A stretch of DNA of 64,000 bases, taken from positions 2,480,001 to 2,544,000 of the forward strand of contig NZ_JBAMHQ010000001.1 of assembly GCF_037081775.1 (NCBI RefSeq). The letters run 5' to 3'. The translations under genes were made by a program, and so were the position numbers. The first letter of the stretch is position 1; every line of letters begins with the position of its first letter. Positions 18,663 to 27,783 of the stretch are shown here, piece by piece. The DNA comes from Haladaptatus sp. ZSTT2. GTDB lineage: Archaea; Halobacteriota; Halobacteria; Halobacteriales; Halococcaceae. The notes beneath the pieces are model-generated. The model was not told the origin of the DNA, did no database searches, and was given only the letters and a program-made list of their open reading frames with translations.

Positions 18663-18956
18663 ATGCCAACGTACATCACACTCTGGAAGTACACCCAGAA
18701 AGGCATCGAAAACATCGATGACAGCCCCGACCGACTGGATGCGGCCACTGACCTCATTTCGTCAGTCGGCGGTGAATTGACGGCGTTCTATCTCACGATG
18801 GGGGCGTACGACATCGTGACCATCGCCGAATTCCCAGACGACGACGCAGCGGCGAAAGTACTGCTTCGAATCAGTCAGGGTGGGTCAGTCAGTCCCCACA
18901 CAATGAAGGCGTGGCCGGAGGCAGACTACCGCGACCTCATTGCGAGTCTGCCCTGA
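18663..18956 (+). CDS. GYD-domain protein
   Basis: A 97-residue protein of the GYD family, recognised by its start MPTYITLWKYTQKGIENIDDSPDRLDAA and the central TAFYLTMGAYDIVTIAEFPDDDAAAKVLLRIS. The fold is a ferredoxin-like alpha/beta dimer; the biochemical role of the family is unknown. ATG 18663 gives the standard N-terminus, whereas the upstream in-frame ATG at 18609 adds residues not seen in the family. It is a single gene, convergent with dnaK. Confidence 0.85.
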   Translation: MPTYITLWKYTQKGIENIDDSPDRLDAATDLISSVGGELTAFYLTMGAYDIVTIAEFPDDDAAAKVLLRISQGGSVSPHTMKAWPEADYRDLIASLP

Positions 18957-19141
18957 ACTCGCACACGACGTGTACTACTTTTTGCGTGCACCTGCGGGAT
19001 GTGTGACGATAGTGGGAACAGAGGCAAATTAGTCGCTGAAACTCGAACCTAGCTGAAGCGGTCGTCATCCACACGACAAAATTCGAAAAATACGGTGAAT
19101 TAGGATCCGACGTTAGTTCTCGTCCTTCTCGTCTACGTCCT

Positions 19142-19187
19142 CAGAAATCGGAGATTTCTGATGGGCTGAAGACGACTACTTGTCGTC
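19142..19187. mobile_element. Short palindromic element at the dnaK 3' end (probable insertion remnant)
   Basis: Two hairpins lie side by side: cagaaatc-gga-gatttctg (19142-19160, perfect 8-base stem, 3-base loop) and gacgac-tactt-gtcgtc (19171-19187). The second spans the dnaK stop codon. Past that stop, in the same frame, eleven codons cover the first palindrome, then the acidic run EDVDEKDEN and a second stop (19113-19115) follow. This looks like a ~36-base insertion that put a stop into the last codons of dnaK. The hairpin followed by ctgatggg recalls small palindromic relics of IS200/IS605-type elements; that assignment is inference. Confidence 0.45.
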
Positions 19188-21056
19188 GTCTTCAACGTCT
19201 TCGAAGTCGGCGTCGACGTACTCGTCGCCACCGTTGGTTTCGGCATCGGCGTCGCCGTCCATGCCACCCATGCCGCCCATACCAGCGCCGCCTGCGGCCT
19301 GTTGCTGGGCCTGCTGTTGCTGGTACATGCGCTTGCCAATCTCTTGGAGGCTCTCTGCGAGGTCTTCGGTCGCGGCTTCGAGTTCGTCCGCGTCTGCGTC
19401 CTCGTCTTCGAGGGTTGCCTCGACTTCCTCGATTGACGCTTCGATTTCCTCGCGGAGTTCGTCGTCCACGTTCTCCTCGTTTTCGTCGAGCAGGGTCTTT
19501 GCACGCTGGACGGAGCCTTCTGCCTCGTTGCGAGCCTCGATGAGGCGACGGCGTTCTTTGTCCTCTTCTGCGTGCTGTTCTGCCTCTTGGGTCATGCGGT
19601 CGATTTCATCGTCGGAGAGGCCAGCACCGCCTTCGATGGTGATGGACTCTGCGTTGCCGGAGCCTTTGTCCTCTGCTTCGACGTTCACGATACCGTTTTC
19701 GTCGATGTTGAACGTGACTTCGATCTGTGGGGTTCCGGCGGGTGCGGGTGGGATGCCCGTTAGCTGGAACTCGCCTAAGAGTTCGTTCTTGTTTGCAATC
19801 TCGCGTTCGCCCTGGAACACGCGAACCTGCACCGAGGTCTGGTTCGGCGCGGCGGTGGTGAACACCTTCGACTCCTCGGTCGGGATGGTCGTGTTCTTCT
19901 CGATGAGGCGCTCGAACAGGCCGCCTTTGACCTCGATACCGAGGCTGAGCGGCGTCACGTCGAGCAGGACGATGTCGTCCACATCTCCGGAGAGAACGCC
20001 ACCCTGAATCGCCGCGCCGAGCGCGACGGCTTCGTCCGGGTTGACGTTCTTCTTTGGCTCTTGGCCAACGACGTCTGCCACCTTTTCGGTGACCTGTGGC
20101 ATGCGCGTCGAGCCGCCGACGAGGATGACCTCGTCGATGTCGGAGGCGGAGTAGCCCGCGTCTTCGAGGGCCTGCTTCGTCGGGCCGACGGTGCGCTCGA
20201 TGAGGTCTTTCGTCAGGTTCTCGAACTTCGCACGAGAGAGGTCTTTTTCGAGATGAACCGGGCCATCGTCCGTGGCCGTGATGAACGGGAGGTTAATCTC
20301 CGTCTGCTTGCGGCTGGAGAGTTCGATTTTGGCCTCCTCTGCGGCGTCCTTCAGACGCTGGAGGGCCTGCCGGTCGTCGCGGAGGTCGATGCCGTGTTCG
20401 GCTTCGAACTCTTCTGCGAGCCAGTCGATGATAGCCTGGTCCCAATCGTCGCCACCGAGGTCGTTGTCTCCGTTCGTGGCGACCACTTCGTAGACGCCGC
20501 CGCCGAGGTCGAGGATAGAGACGTCGAACGTCCCGCCACCGAGGTCGAAGACGAGGACTGTCTGGTCTGAGTCGTCGTCTAAGCCGTACGCCATCGACGC
20601 GGCGGTTGGCTCGTTGACAATGCGCTCGACTTCGAAGCCAGCGATTTCGCCGGCGTCTTTCGTCGCTTGGCGCTGGCGGTCGTTGAAGTAGGCAGGAACG
20701 GTGATGACCGCTTTCTCCAGTTCGTCGCCGAGGTAGTCCTCGGCGTCTCGCTTGATTTTCTGGAGAATCATCGCCGAAATCTGCTCGGGCGTGTAGTCCT
20801 CGCCGTCGATATCGACGGCGTACTCATCGCCCATGTGGCGCTTGATCGATTGAATGGTCTTTTCTGGGTTCTGGATGGCCTGGTTTTTGGCCGGTTTCCC
20901 GACTAACCGTTCGCCATCGTCGGTGAACGCGACCACCGAGGGCGTGGTTCGGTCCCCTTCACTGTTGACGATAATCTCGGGGTCTCCGCCCTCCATGACC
21001 GCGAACGCGCTGTTCGTGGTACCAAGGTCGATACCGAGAATCTTGTTGCTCGCCAT
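19176..21056 (-). CDS. dnaK: Chaperone DnaK (Hsp70)
   Basis: A 626-residue Hsp70. The nucleotide-binding domain shows [13 protein letters not shown] at the start, the adenosine-phosphate motif [16 protein letters not shown] and [14 protein letters not shown]. The substrate-binding domain contains [14 protein letters not shown], followed by a helical lid and a glutamine/glycine/methionine-rich, acidic tail. ATG 21056 begins [15 protein letters not shown], the normal start; upstream in-frame codons are promoter, with a TATA-like ttaaaag near 21084. The C-terminus seems to have lost about nine acidic residues through a premature stop (see the palindromic element). grpE lies upstream, 159 bases away. 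Confidence 0.97.
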   Translation of the reverse strand: MASNKILGIDLGTTNSAFAVMEGGDPEIIVNSEGDRTTPSVVAFTDDGERLVGKPAKNQAIQNPEKTIQSIKRHMGDEYAVDIDGEDYTPEQISAMILQKIKRDAEDYLGDELEKAVITVPAYFNDRQRQATKDAGEIAGFEVERIVNEPTAASMAYGLDDDSDQTVLVFDLGGGTFDVSILDLGGGVYEVVATNGDNDLGGDDWDQAIIDWLAEEFEAEHGIDLRDDRQALQRLKDAAEEAKIELSSRKQTEINLPFITATDDGPVHLEKDLSRAKFENLTKDLIERTVGPTKQALEDAGYSASDIDEVILVGGSTRMPQVTEKVADVVGQEPKKNVNPDEAVALGAAIQGGVLSGDVDDIVLLDVTPLSLGIEVKGGLFERLIEKNTTIPTEESKVFTTAAPNQTSVQVRVFQGEREIANKNELLGEFQLTGIPPAPAGTPQIEVTFNIDENGIVNVEAEDKGSGNAESITIEGGAGLSDDEIDRMTQEAEQHAEEDKERRRLIEARNEAEGSVQRAKTLLDENEENVDDELREEIEASIEEVEATLEDEDADADELEAATEDLAESLQEIGKRMYQQQQAQQQAAGGAGMGGMGGMDGDADAETNGGDEYVDADFEDVEDDDK

Positions 21057-21215
21057 CTTGGTGAGCACTATCGCCTTCGTCCGGTTAAAAGTTGCTAGAT
21101 ACGTTGCCTCACACCCACGCCACACAGCGCCTCAGTCGGGCGATTTCAAAATGTGTGTCTGTCTCACATCCTGTGCTTATATGATGACCGCAATTCAACC
21201 GCCGCAGTCGCCCGG

Positions 21216-21836
21216 TTACTCAGCGTCGCTGACCGTCACCTGCGCCGGGCGCAGGACGCGGTCTGCCATCTCGTAGCCCGACTGGAACACCTCTGCGATG
21301 GTGTCTGCGGGCTGGTCGCTCTCGACACGCAACATGACTTCGTGGCGCTGGGGGTCTACCTCGCTGCCCGGCTCTGGGCGGATCTCGACTACGTTTTCGT
21401 CTTCTAGGATGCGGTCGAACTGCCGAAGCGTCGATTCGACGCCGCTCACGATGTCCGAGTCTGCAGACTCGTCGGCTTCGTCGAGCGCTCGCGCGAGGTT
21501 GTCGCGCACGTCGATGAGGCGTTCGACTAGGTCTTCGGTCGCGCGCTGTTTTTCCTGCTCGCGGCGTTTTTTCATCCGCTTTTTGTAGTTCTGGAACTCG
21601 GCTTGTTTTCGCTTCAGGCGACTTTCTAAGTCCTCGCGTTCTGCTTCGAGTTCTTCTGTAGCCGCTGCCTGCTCGCGGAGCGACTCGATTTCGCGGGCCA
21701 GTTGTTCTGGCTCCGTCTCCGCGACGCGGGCAACGAGTTCAGAAAACGCATCGTCCTCGGTGTCTGCCACGGCCTCTGGGGCGTCCTCGGGTTCTGCGTC
21801 AGGCACAGGCTCCTCTGTGCCCTGATTTTCACTCAT
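21216..21836 (-). CDS. grpE: Nucleotide exchange factor GrpE
   Basis: A 206-residue protein with an acidic, disordered N-terminus (~60 residues), a long coiled coil (LREQAAATEELEAEREDLESRLKRKQAEFQNYKKRMKKRREQ) and a small beta domain ending in ADTIAEVFQSGYEMADRVLRPAQVTV, which is the signature end of GrpE. It releases ADP from DnaK. ATG 21836 begins MSENQGTEEPVPD; nine in-frame codons upstream are less likely to be translated. It is upstream of dnaK on the same strand, with a gap large enough for a separate dnaK promoter. Confidence 0.95.
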   Translation of the reverse strand: MSENQGTEEPVPDAEPEDAPEAVADTEDDAFSELVARVAETEPEQLAREIESLREQAAATEELEAEREDLESRLKRKQAEFQNYKKRMKKRREQEKQRATEDLVERLIDVRDNLARALDEADESADSDIVSGVESTLRQFDRILEDENVVEIRPEPGSEVDPQRHEVMLRVESDQPADTIAEVFQSGYEMADRVLRPAQVTVSDAE

Positions 21837-21869
21837 GCCTAACACAGACGCGCCAGCGGCCATAAAAAT

Positions 21870-22265
21870 TCAGAAATGCGATTCGGCTGGGTGGCCCTGA
21901 GTTCCCGCTTCGAGCACAGTTCGACAGTCGCCTAAAAAGCCCACGAGCTGGCGGCCGACGGTCTGCTCCAACGAGATGAGGATGCCTTCGTGTTCTCCAC
22001 ACGGCAGGTGCATGATGAGCGCGTCTTCAAAGACGTGCAGCGACGAGGCAAGTTCACCAAGCTCGAAGGTCGTCTCGTCTGCGTTGGTGGGCGCGACGCG
22101 ACGAAACCGGTTGGTGAGACGGGCGAAGTAGGCTTCGTCGTGCTTCTGTGCAACGTCTTTTCGCAGAGTGACGACGTGGTAGGAGTGCTCGTCGTAGCAG
22201 ACGACACCACGAACAGCGCGGCCAGCAGAGCGCTGCACGAAATGGGCAAGTGCCTGTACGTGCAT
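21870..22265 (-). CDS. Conserved haloarchaeal protein, unknown function
   Basis: A 131-residue soluble protein. The readable pattern is VRGVVCYDEHSYHVVTLRKDV in the first half and a later strand-helix unit DALIMHLPCGEHEGILISLEQTVGRQLVGFL. This layout of a short sensor-like sheet is common among small haloarchaeal proteins, possibly the DUF7522 group, but I am not sure of the family. It is upstream of grpE on the same strand with a 33-base gap and may be co-transcribed. Confidence 0.6.
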   Translation of the reverse strand: MHVQALAHFVQRSAGRAVRGVVCYDEHSYHVVTLRKDVAQKHDEAYFARLTNRFRRVAPTNADETTFELGELASSLHVFEDALIMHLPCGEHEGILISLEQTVGRQLVGFLGDCRTVLEAGTQGHPAESHF

Positions 22266-22361
22266 ATATGTTTATTGCAATACTACATTTTTTCGTATTA
22301 AACTGTGCGATTCCACTGACGGGTGGCGAACGTTAAGTGTCCCCACCGCCGAGTTTCACCC

Positions 22362-23711
22362 GTGTCTGCGGTCACTCTCACTTTCGAAGACGGGACGATT
22401 CGCGTGTCCGGACTCACAGAGCGAACCGCCCGCGACCTCCCGCACGTCGAGTACGACCCTCGCTCGAAGACGGCGCGCGCACCGGCGATGCACTACCCAG
22501 AAATTCGTGACGCGCTCGCCGCAGCCGCCGACGTAGACGACTGCGTCCTCTCGCTTGCGGCCGTCCCCTCCCTTTCTTCCACGTACGACCTTCGACCCTA
22601 CCAACAGGCTGCCCTCGATGCGTGGCAAGCGGCGGGCAACCGTGGCGTCCTCGAACTGCCGACGGGAAGCGGGAAAACCGTCATCGGCCTCGGCGCAATC
22701 GAAGCCTTGCAGACCCCGACGCTCGTTGTCGTTCCGACCATCGACCTGCTCACCCAGTGGCGCGACGAACTCGAAACCGAGTTCGACTGCCCGATTGGCC
22801 AGCTCGGCGGTGGTGAGCAAACGCTCGAACCAATCACCGTCTCAACCTATCACTCGGCGTATCTCAAAGCCGATTCCATCGGCGACCGCTTCGGCCTCGT
22901 CATCTTCGACGAGGTTCACCACCTCGGCGGCGAAGGGTTTCGCCAGATTGCTCGCCTGCTCGCCGCGCCCGCTCGGCTCGGACTCACGGCGACGTTCGAG
23001 CGCGAAGACGACGCCCACGAGGTGATCGAGACGCTCGTTGGCCCGCTTTGCTACACCATCGAGATAGACGACCTCGCGGGCGAGCACCTCGCGAACTACG
23101 ACATCAAACGGCTCACCGTCGAGTTGACGCCGGAGGAACGCCGCGAGTACGAGCGCCACCAGTCGGTGTTCACCGACTACCTCGCCGCCTCGAACATCCA
23201 CCTCAGAAGCGGGAGCGACTACCAGAAACTTGTGATGCGCTCTGGCACCGACCCCCGCGCCCGCGAAGCCCTGCTCGCCAAACAACGCGCCCGTGAGGTG
23301 ATGATGAACTCACAGGCGAAACTCGACTCCCTCGCGACCATTCTCAACCGCCATCGCGGCGACCGCATCATTGTCTTCACCGCGCACAACGCCCTCGTCT
23401 ACCGCATCTCAGAGCGGTTTCTCATCCCAGCGATTACCCACCGGACGGGAACAAAAGAGCGCCGCGATGTTCTCCGAAAATTCCGAAGCGGCGAGTTCTC
23501 GCGGGTCGTCACCGCGAACGTGCTCGACGAAGGCGTGGACGTACCAGACGCGAACGTCGCCGTCGTCCTTTCGGGAAGCGGGAGCGAGCGCGAGTTCACC
23601 CAGCGCCTCGGGCGAATCCTCCGGCCGAAGGCCGACGGTGGTCGGGCGGTGTTGTACGAACTCGTGAGCAAGGAGACGGCCGAAGAAGGGGTCGCAAACA
23701 GACGGCGATAG
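22362..23711 (+). CDS. XPB/Rad25-type DNA helicase
   Basis: A superfamily 2 helicase of ~449 residues. The damage-recognition-like N-terminus is followed by YDLRPYQQAALDAW, Walker A ELPTGSGKTVIGLGA, the DEAH-variant FDEVHHLGGEGF, LGLTATFERED (with the RED-like triad of XPB) and the second RecA domain ending QRLGRILRPKADGGRAVLYELVS. The family unwinds DNA in repair and works with the nuclease Bax1, encoded 560 bases downstream. I prefer GTG 22362; a longer GTG start at 22323 adds 13 residues. The stop is one base before that of a convergent lipoprotein gene. Confidence 0.9.
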   Translation: MSAVTLTFEDGTIRVSGLTERTARDLPHVEYDPRSKTARAPAMHYPEIRDALAAAADVDDCVLSLAAVPSLSSTYDLRPYQQAALDAWQAAGNRGVLELPTGSGKTVIGLGAIEALQTPTLVVVPTIDLLTQWRDELETEFDCPIGQLGGGEQTLEPITVSTYHSAYLKADSIGDRFGLVIFDEVHHLGGEGFRQIARLLAAPARLGLTATFEREDDAHEVIETLVGPLCYTIEIDDLAGEHLANYDIKRLTVELTPEERREYERHQSVFTDYLAASNIHLRSGSDYQKLVMRSGTDPRAREALLAKQRAREVMMNSQAKLDSLATILNRHRGDRIIVFTAHNALVYRISERFLIPAITHRTGTKERRDVLRKFRSGEFSRVVTANVLDEGVDVPDANVAVVLSGSGSEREFTQRLGRILRPKADGGRAVLYELVSKETAEEGVANRRR

Positions 23712-23712
23712 C

Positions 23713-24189
23713 TTATTTTGGGAATTTAATCACGAGACTGCCTTTGGCGTCGAACGCTTCCATGGTGACGGGGAAGGGTACTTCGAACGACGCGGTTTCG
23801 CCGGGACCGAGGTCGAACATTTTGCCCGCTTGGTAGCTGTCTTCGCCAACGCTGATGTGGATGACGAGCGCCTGTTTGGCCTGCTTTTCGGTCACGTTTT
23901 TCGCGGTGCCAGTAATCACGAGGTTGCCAGCGTCGTCTGCTTTGAAATCGAACGCTTCCACTTCGATTGGCGTTGGCCCCTCGCGTTCTTCGCCGTCGTC
24001 GATGCTCTGTACGTCTCCTGTCCAATCGTTCGGGTAGTCGACAGTCGTAGTTGTGTCTCCAGAGCCCCCACCAGTTGAACTGGTTTCGGTATCATCCCCA
24101 CCATTGGAAGAAGAGCATCCTGCGGCAAAACTCAGAGACGCGACTGTCGTTGTCGCGCCAACAGTACGAAGGAAAGTCCGACGTTCCAT
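23713..24189 (-). CDS. Tat-exported lipoprotein with an Ig-like (FxLyD-type) domain
   Basis: A 158-residue protein. The N-terminus MERRTFLRTVGATTTVASLSFAAGCSSS has a twin-arginine motif and a lipobox with the Cys at residue 25, so export by Tat and lipid anchoring are expected. A Ser/Gly/Thr/Asp-rich linker follows, then a domain (IEVEAFDFKADDAGNLVITGTAKNVTEKQAKQ ... GETASFEVPFPV) that looks like an FxLyD or similar immunoglobulin fold. The function is unknown. It sits on the opposite strand between xpb and bax1, a pair normally found adjacent. Confidence 0.8.
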   Translation of the reverse strand: MERRTFLRTVGATTTVASLSFAAGCSSSNGGDDTETSSTGGGSGDTTTTVDYPNDWTGDVQSIDDGEEREGPTPIEVEAFDFKADDAGNLVITGTAKNVTEKQAKQALVIHISVGEDSYQAGKMFDLGPGETASFEVPFPVTMEAFDAKGSLVIKFPK

Positions 24190-24271
24190 ATCTATCACGT
24201 ATCCATTCTCTTGTAAGAACGTTGGGGCCATTGTCAGACGATTTTTGTGTAACCCGCACCCAATCTTACGT

Positions 24272-25768
24272 GTGCTCACGAAAGACCTCCTCCGGGTGTC
24301 GCGGGCGGGCGGTGGTTACACGCCACAGTTTGCCAGTCGCGAAGAGCGCCCACTCGCCGCGCGCGTCATCGGAACCTATCAAGGCCACGTCGGCGAGACT
24401 CGCGCCCGCTTAGAGGAGGCACTCACTCGCCTCGAAGCCGATGCCGACTTCAAACTCGTTCGCGGGCTTGCCAAACTGGTTGAACGCGAGGCCGTATTCG
24501 AGACGGACGCGCCGCTCCCGCCGGAGCGCACTCGGGCAAGCGTGTTCGCCGCCGCAGAAGCCGTCGGCGTAGTGACGGAAGCAGAACGCGCAGAAGCTCT
24601 CGAACAAGCTGCTCAGTCGCTGGCCACCACCACGGAAACCGTCTCCCAATCGCTCTACGCAGACCTCGAAGAACGACAGGTGCTCACCTCGCTGTCTGTT
24701 CGCTGGACTCCCGACGAACTACTTGCGCAGTACAATCTCTCGCTCGCCCAAACCGCTCTGTTCGACGCGACGGAACTCAGAATCCGAAGCAGCGACCCGA
24801 AGGCGCTGATCTCCGCCGTCAAGCGCCTCCGGCTGATGTACGAGATTCGCAAGACGGATGCGAGCCGTGAGGTGGTCGTCACCGGCCCGACCGGCCTGTT
24901 CCAGACGAGTCGGCGCTACGGCACGCGCTTTGCCCGCCTGCTCAGGTCGGTCGCAAAGGCTCCCGAGTGGCGCATCGAAGCCACCATCGACGACCGCGGA
25001 ACAGAACGCCTGTTGACCCTCACGCAGGACGACGTGTCCGTCCCCGGCACGGAGCCGGTCACCGACGTGACGTTCGACAGCGGCGTCGAAGCCGAGTTCG
25101 CGGCGCGTTTTACCGCCCTCGACCTCGATTGGAACCTCGTGCGCGAACCCGAACCACTCGAAGCGGGCGCGAGCGTGATGATTCCGGATTTCGCCTTCGA
25201 CTGGAAGCACGCGCCGTTTCGCATCTATTTCGAAATCATGGGCTTCTGGACGCCCGAATACGTCGCAAAGAAACTCGGGCAGATGGACGTGGTCGAAGAC
25301 GTCGAACTCCTCGTCGCCGTCGATAGCACCCTCGGCGTCGGCGAAGAAATCGCCGCCCGCGACCACCGCGCGATTCCCTACACCGGCTCCGTCCGCGTCA
25401 AAGACGTGGTGGACGTGCTCCGTGAGTACGAACAGGAGTTGGTCGAACAGAGCGCCGCAGACCTCCCAGTAGAACTCTCGCCCGACGAAGCTGTGATTAC
25501 CCTCGAAACGCTCGCCCATGACCTTGGCGTGAGCGAATCGGTGCTCTCTGACAAGATGTTTCCTGACCACGAACGTGTGGGGCGGACGCTCGTCCGTCCG
25601 CACATTCTCGATTCACTACGGAGTGAACTCCACGCTGGAATGTCGCTGAGTGAAGCCGAAACTATGTTTTCGAGGTACGAGGTGGATGACGTGAGTGCGG
25701 CGCTCTCCAGATTGGGGTTCCGGGTGGCGTGGGAAGGACTGAGCGGCGGGACGATTCGTGAGAAATAA
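24272..25768 (+). CDS. Bax1-type nuclease (DUF790 family), XPB partner
   Basis: A 498-residue protein. The N-terminus MLTKDLLRVSRAGGGYTPQFASREERPLAARVIGTYQGHVG is the hallmark start of DUF790/Bax1 proteins. A C-terminal nuclease domain carries the metal-site pattern PDFAFDWKHAPFRIYFEIMGFWTPEY, a PD-(D/E)xK-like arrangement. Archaeal Bax1 binds XPB and cuts bubble or branched DNA beside the unwound region; that is known for the family. The start is GTG 24272; the longer upstream frame runs through the promoter and signal sequence of the opposite lipoprotein gene. Confidence 0.88.
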   Translation: MLTKDLLRVSRAGGGYTPQFASREERPLAARVIGTYQGHVGETRARLEEALTRLEADADFKLVRGLAKLVEREAVFETDAPLPPERTRASVFAAAEAVGVVTEAERAEALEQAAQSLATTTETVSQSLYADLEERQVLTSLSVRWTPDELLAQYNLSLAQTALFDATELRIRSSDPKALISAVKRLRLMYEIRKTDASREVVVTGPTGLFQTSRRYGTRFARLLRSVAKAPEWRIEATIDDRGTERLLTLTQDDVSVPGTEPVTDVTFDSGVEAEFAARFTALDLDWNLVREPEPLEAGASVMIPDFAFDWKHAPFRIYFEIMGFWTPEYVAKKLGQMDVVEDVELLVAVDSTLGVGEEIAARDHRAIPYTGSVRVKDVVDVLREYEQELVEQSAADLPVELSPDEAVITLETLAHDLGVSESVLSDKMFPDHERVGRTLVRPHILDSLRSELHAGMSLSEAETMFSRYEVDDVSAALSRLGFRVAWEGLSGGTIREK

Positions 25769-25787
25769 CGTACAAGCAGTCTCTTTT

Positions 25788-25834
25788 GGGGAGGAAATGG
25801 GAGAGGTCTAGAACGGGAAAGAGGGGGGTGGGGG
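25788..25834 (+). other. Run of guanine tracts after the Bax1 gene
   Basis: Within the 260 bases without a gene after bax1, five runs of three to six G occur on the plus strand (25788-25791, 25799-25801, 25815-25817, 25823-25828, 25830-25834). Four runs with loops of up to 13 bases could form a weak G-quadruplex in DNA or RNA, or simply end the transcript. The rest of the gap is AT-rich and shows nothing else I can name. Confidence 0.3.
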
Positions 25835-26028
25835 ATTCTGATTTTCCTTGCGCTCTCCCATATACTAAAATACTCCATCCGACGATAAACCCATCGTACA
25901 CTTTATATTCACTATGCTGGATTCAACAGAGAGAACTCCCTTAAATTGCTGTTTTCGCAAACAATTGTGTGTGTTATCTGCATTTGAAGCGATTATTTTG
26001 CGGATTCCGAATCATCGTCTCGGATCAG

Positions 26029-26547
26029 TCACTTATCAGACTCAGTGACTGAGGTATTTTCAGCGTGCGCGTTGCTCTGTTCGGTTCCTTGCAAGAAGAA
26101 ATGGTTAAACGGCTGAACGTGGCGTTTTCTCATCACTTCCGAGCTCTCGATTTCGCCACCGATGTTGTGGATGGAATCAGTAATCCTTGTCAGATCTCCC
26201 GAACTCGTTCCAACCACGTCAACGTGGAGATTCCGACGACCCGTGAGCATCTCACGAACGTCGATAACGCCTTGAATCCCTCGCAATTTCGTCGAATATT
26301 CCTCCAGTACCGTCGGCGGTACGCTCACGATAAACGTCACCTGTAACGGGAGGTTTGCCGCTTCGTAGTCAATCTCTGGATGGTATCCTTTGATGATGCC
26401 GTCTGCTTCGAGTTGGTCGATGCGATTGCGAACTGTGCTCGCTGAAACGCCAGCCCTATCGGCTATCTGTTGGGCAGTCGTATTCCGAGCGTCTCGTTGT
26501 AACATATAGAGAATACTTCGATCAACATCGTCGAGGTCGCGACCCAT
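26029..26547 (-). CDS. Lrp/AsnC-family transcriptional regulator
   Basis: A 172-residue protein. The N-terminal winged HTH reads LDDVDRSILYMLQRDARNTTAQQIADRAGVSASTVRNRIDQLEADGIIKGYHPEIDYEAANLP, the Lrp/AsnC consensus. The RAM-type ligand domain follows (LQVTFIVSVPPTVLEEYSTKLRGIQGVIDVREMLTGRRNLHVDVVG) and a ~30-residue polar tail. ATG 26547 begins MGRDLDDVD. It is alone on its strand, so its target is not obvious; the divergent VOC gene is 185 bases away and is one candidate. Confidence 0.88.
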   Translation of the reverse strand: MGRDLDDVDRSILYMLQRDARNTTAQQIADRAGVSASTVRNRIDQLEADGIIKGYHPEIDYEAANLPLQVTFIVSVPPTVLEEYSTKLRGIQGVIDVREMLTGRRNLHVDVVGTSSGDLTRITDSIHNIGGEIESSEVMRKRHVQPFNHFFLQGTEQSNAHAENTSVTESDK

Positions 26548-26732
26548 GAGAGGAAGTACGGAGCGTTCGCTATTACGCTTTCTCGCTCTCACCCGCTCAA
26601 ATTGGTCTCAAACACTCGAACGCTGGACTGGCTACTACGTATCCCTGCTATAGACGATCGTACGGAGTTCCACTCATCCGGTAATGAGCGAGCGTGGTCA
26701 ATAATTATTCTACGTTCTGCCGTACACTCCGC

Positions 26733-27212
26733 ATGGCTCCGACCGACACTGAGGCGTATCCGATGCCGCTGTTTTGCCAACTTGCCGTCTCCGACATCGA
26801 AGGTTCGCTGGCGTGGTACGACGCCCTCGGCTTCACCACCATCTACGGAATGCCGGTGATGAGCCACGTCCGCTATCGCAAATACGCTGACATCATGCTC
26901 GTCGCAGACGAGATGCGCGTTGGCGAGGAACTTCCCGCGTCGCGGGGAAGCGGCCTCTCAATCTACATCAACGTCGAAAACGAGTCGGTCGATGACGTTG
27001 CTGCACGGGCCAAAGCGTACGGTGTGGACATCGAGAACGGGCCGACCGACACGCCGTGGAACACCCGCGAAGTCACCGTGCGCGACCCGGATGGCTACCG
27101 AGTCGTGTTCACCGAAGTCGCGGACAAAGCTCGCTCGTTTGCCGAAGTCATGGGTGACTCAACTTCGGAGAGCTACGAGTGGGACGAGGCCACGTCGGCC
27201 GAAAGCGAATAG
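26733..27212 (+). CDS. VOC-superfamily (glyoxalase/bleomycin resistance-like) protein
   Basis: A 159-residue protein with two beta-alpha-beta-beta-beta units. QLAVSDIEGSLAWYDALGFTTIYGMPVMSHVRYRKYADIMLVADE begins the first, and GLSIYINVENESVDDVAARAKAYGVDIENGPTDTPWNTREVTVRDPDGYRVVFTEV ends the second with the typical REVTVRDPDGYRVVF metal-ligand strand. Members include glyoxalases, dioxygenases and antibiotic-binding proteins; which applies here cannot be told. ATG 26733 gives MAPTDTEAYPMPLFCQL; the in-frame upstream ATG at 26694 is less likely. Confidence 0.85.
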   Translation: MAPTDTEAYPMPLFCQLAVSDIEGSLAWYDALGFTTIYGMPVMSHVRYRKYADIMLVADEMRVGEELPASRGSGLSIYINVENESVDDVAARAKAYGVDIENGPTDTPWNTREVTVRDPDGYRVVFTEVADKARSFAEVMGDSTSESYEWDEATSAESE

Positions 27213-27236
27213 CCATCGTCAGGCTTCTACAGCCGT

Positions 27237-27782
27237 ATGGCCGACAGACAACACTCGCTGTGCCTCCACTCGCTGGACGACGCAGCAGGCACTTCTTCGG
27301 ACGCGTACGCGTGCTTCGTCGATTACTGTAGTTCAAACGGGACGCTCCTCGCGCGGACGGCCGCCGATGCGGAGCACAACCACTGGGGCGTGTATACACG
27401 CAAACATCCACTTGACAACCCTTCGGGAAAGCGCGTCAAACGGCTCTCGATGAGCGGTGGGATGGCAGACACCATCGCCCGGTTCATGAGCCCCGAAAAC
27501 GTGCGGATTTGGGTCGATGCGGAAGAACAGCCGATTCTCGATTTGCGGAGTCGGCAGGCGGATGAGCGCGTCGTCATTTACGTCGATAGCGACCGCAACT
27601 CGCTACGTATCAACGACCTTGGCCGGAAGAAAGAACTCCTCGAAATCAGCCTCGGCGAACAGCCAAAAATCGACTTCAAGGGTCTGCCGGTCGAGGGATT
27701 AGAACTTGAGGAATACGTCTCGAAAGACCGCTACGAAGCCCTTGAGAAGCGCGTCGAAACACTCGAAAATCAGCTCAAATAG
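27237..27782 (+). CDS. Conserved hypothetical protein with C-terminal coiled coil
   Basis: A 181-residue soluble protein of unknown family. The N-terminal half has LFCLHSL-like short strands, two cysteines in CFVDYCSS, and a histidine-rich stretch ADAEHNHWGVYTRKHPLD. The middle is a repeated strand pattern (VRIWVDAEEQPILDLRSR, VVIYVDSDRNSLRINDLG), and the last ~25 residues (SKDRYEALEKRVETLENQL) form a coiled coil, so it may oligomerise. It is 24 bases downstream of the VOC gene and may be co-transcribed. It converges with the PUA-like gene, one base apart. Confidence 0.55.
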   Translation: MADRQHSLCLHSLDDAAGTSSDAYACFVDYCSSNGTLLARTAADAEHNHWGVYTRKHPLDNPSGKRVKRLSMSGGMADTIARFMSPENVRIWVDAEEQPILDLRSRQADERVVIYVDSDRNSLRINDLGRKKELLEISLGEQPKIDFKGLPVEGLELEEYVSKDRYEALEKRVETLENQLK

Positions 27783-27783
27783 C

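Noticed and set aside
19180-20007. Serine-rich plus-strand frame opposite dnaK
   Set aside because: Antisense shadow of the acidic and charged DnaK C-terminal region.
25922-25931. ttcaacagag in the gap before the Lrp gene, like the IS6-type end
   Set aside because: Only ten bases match and no inner motif follows, so chance is likely.
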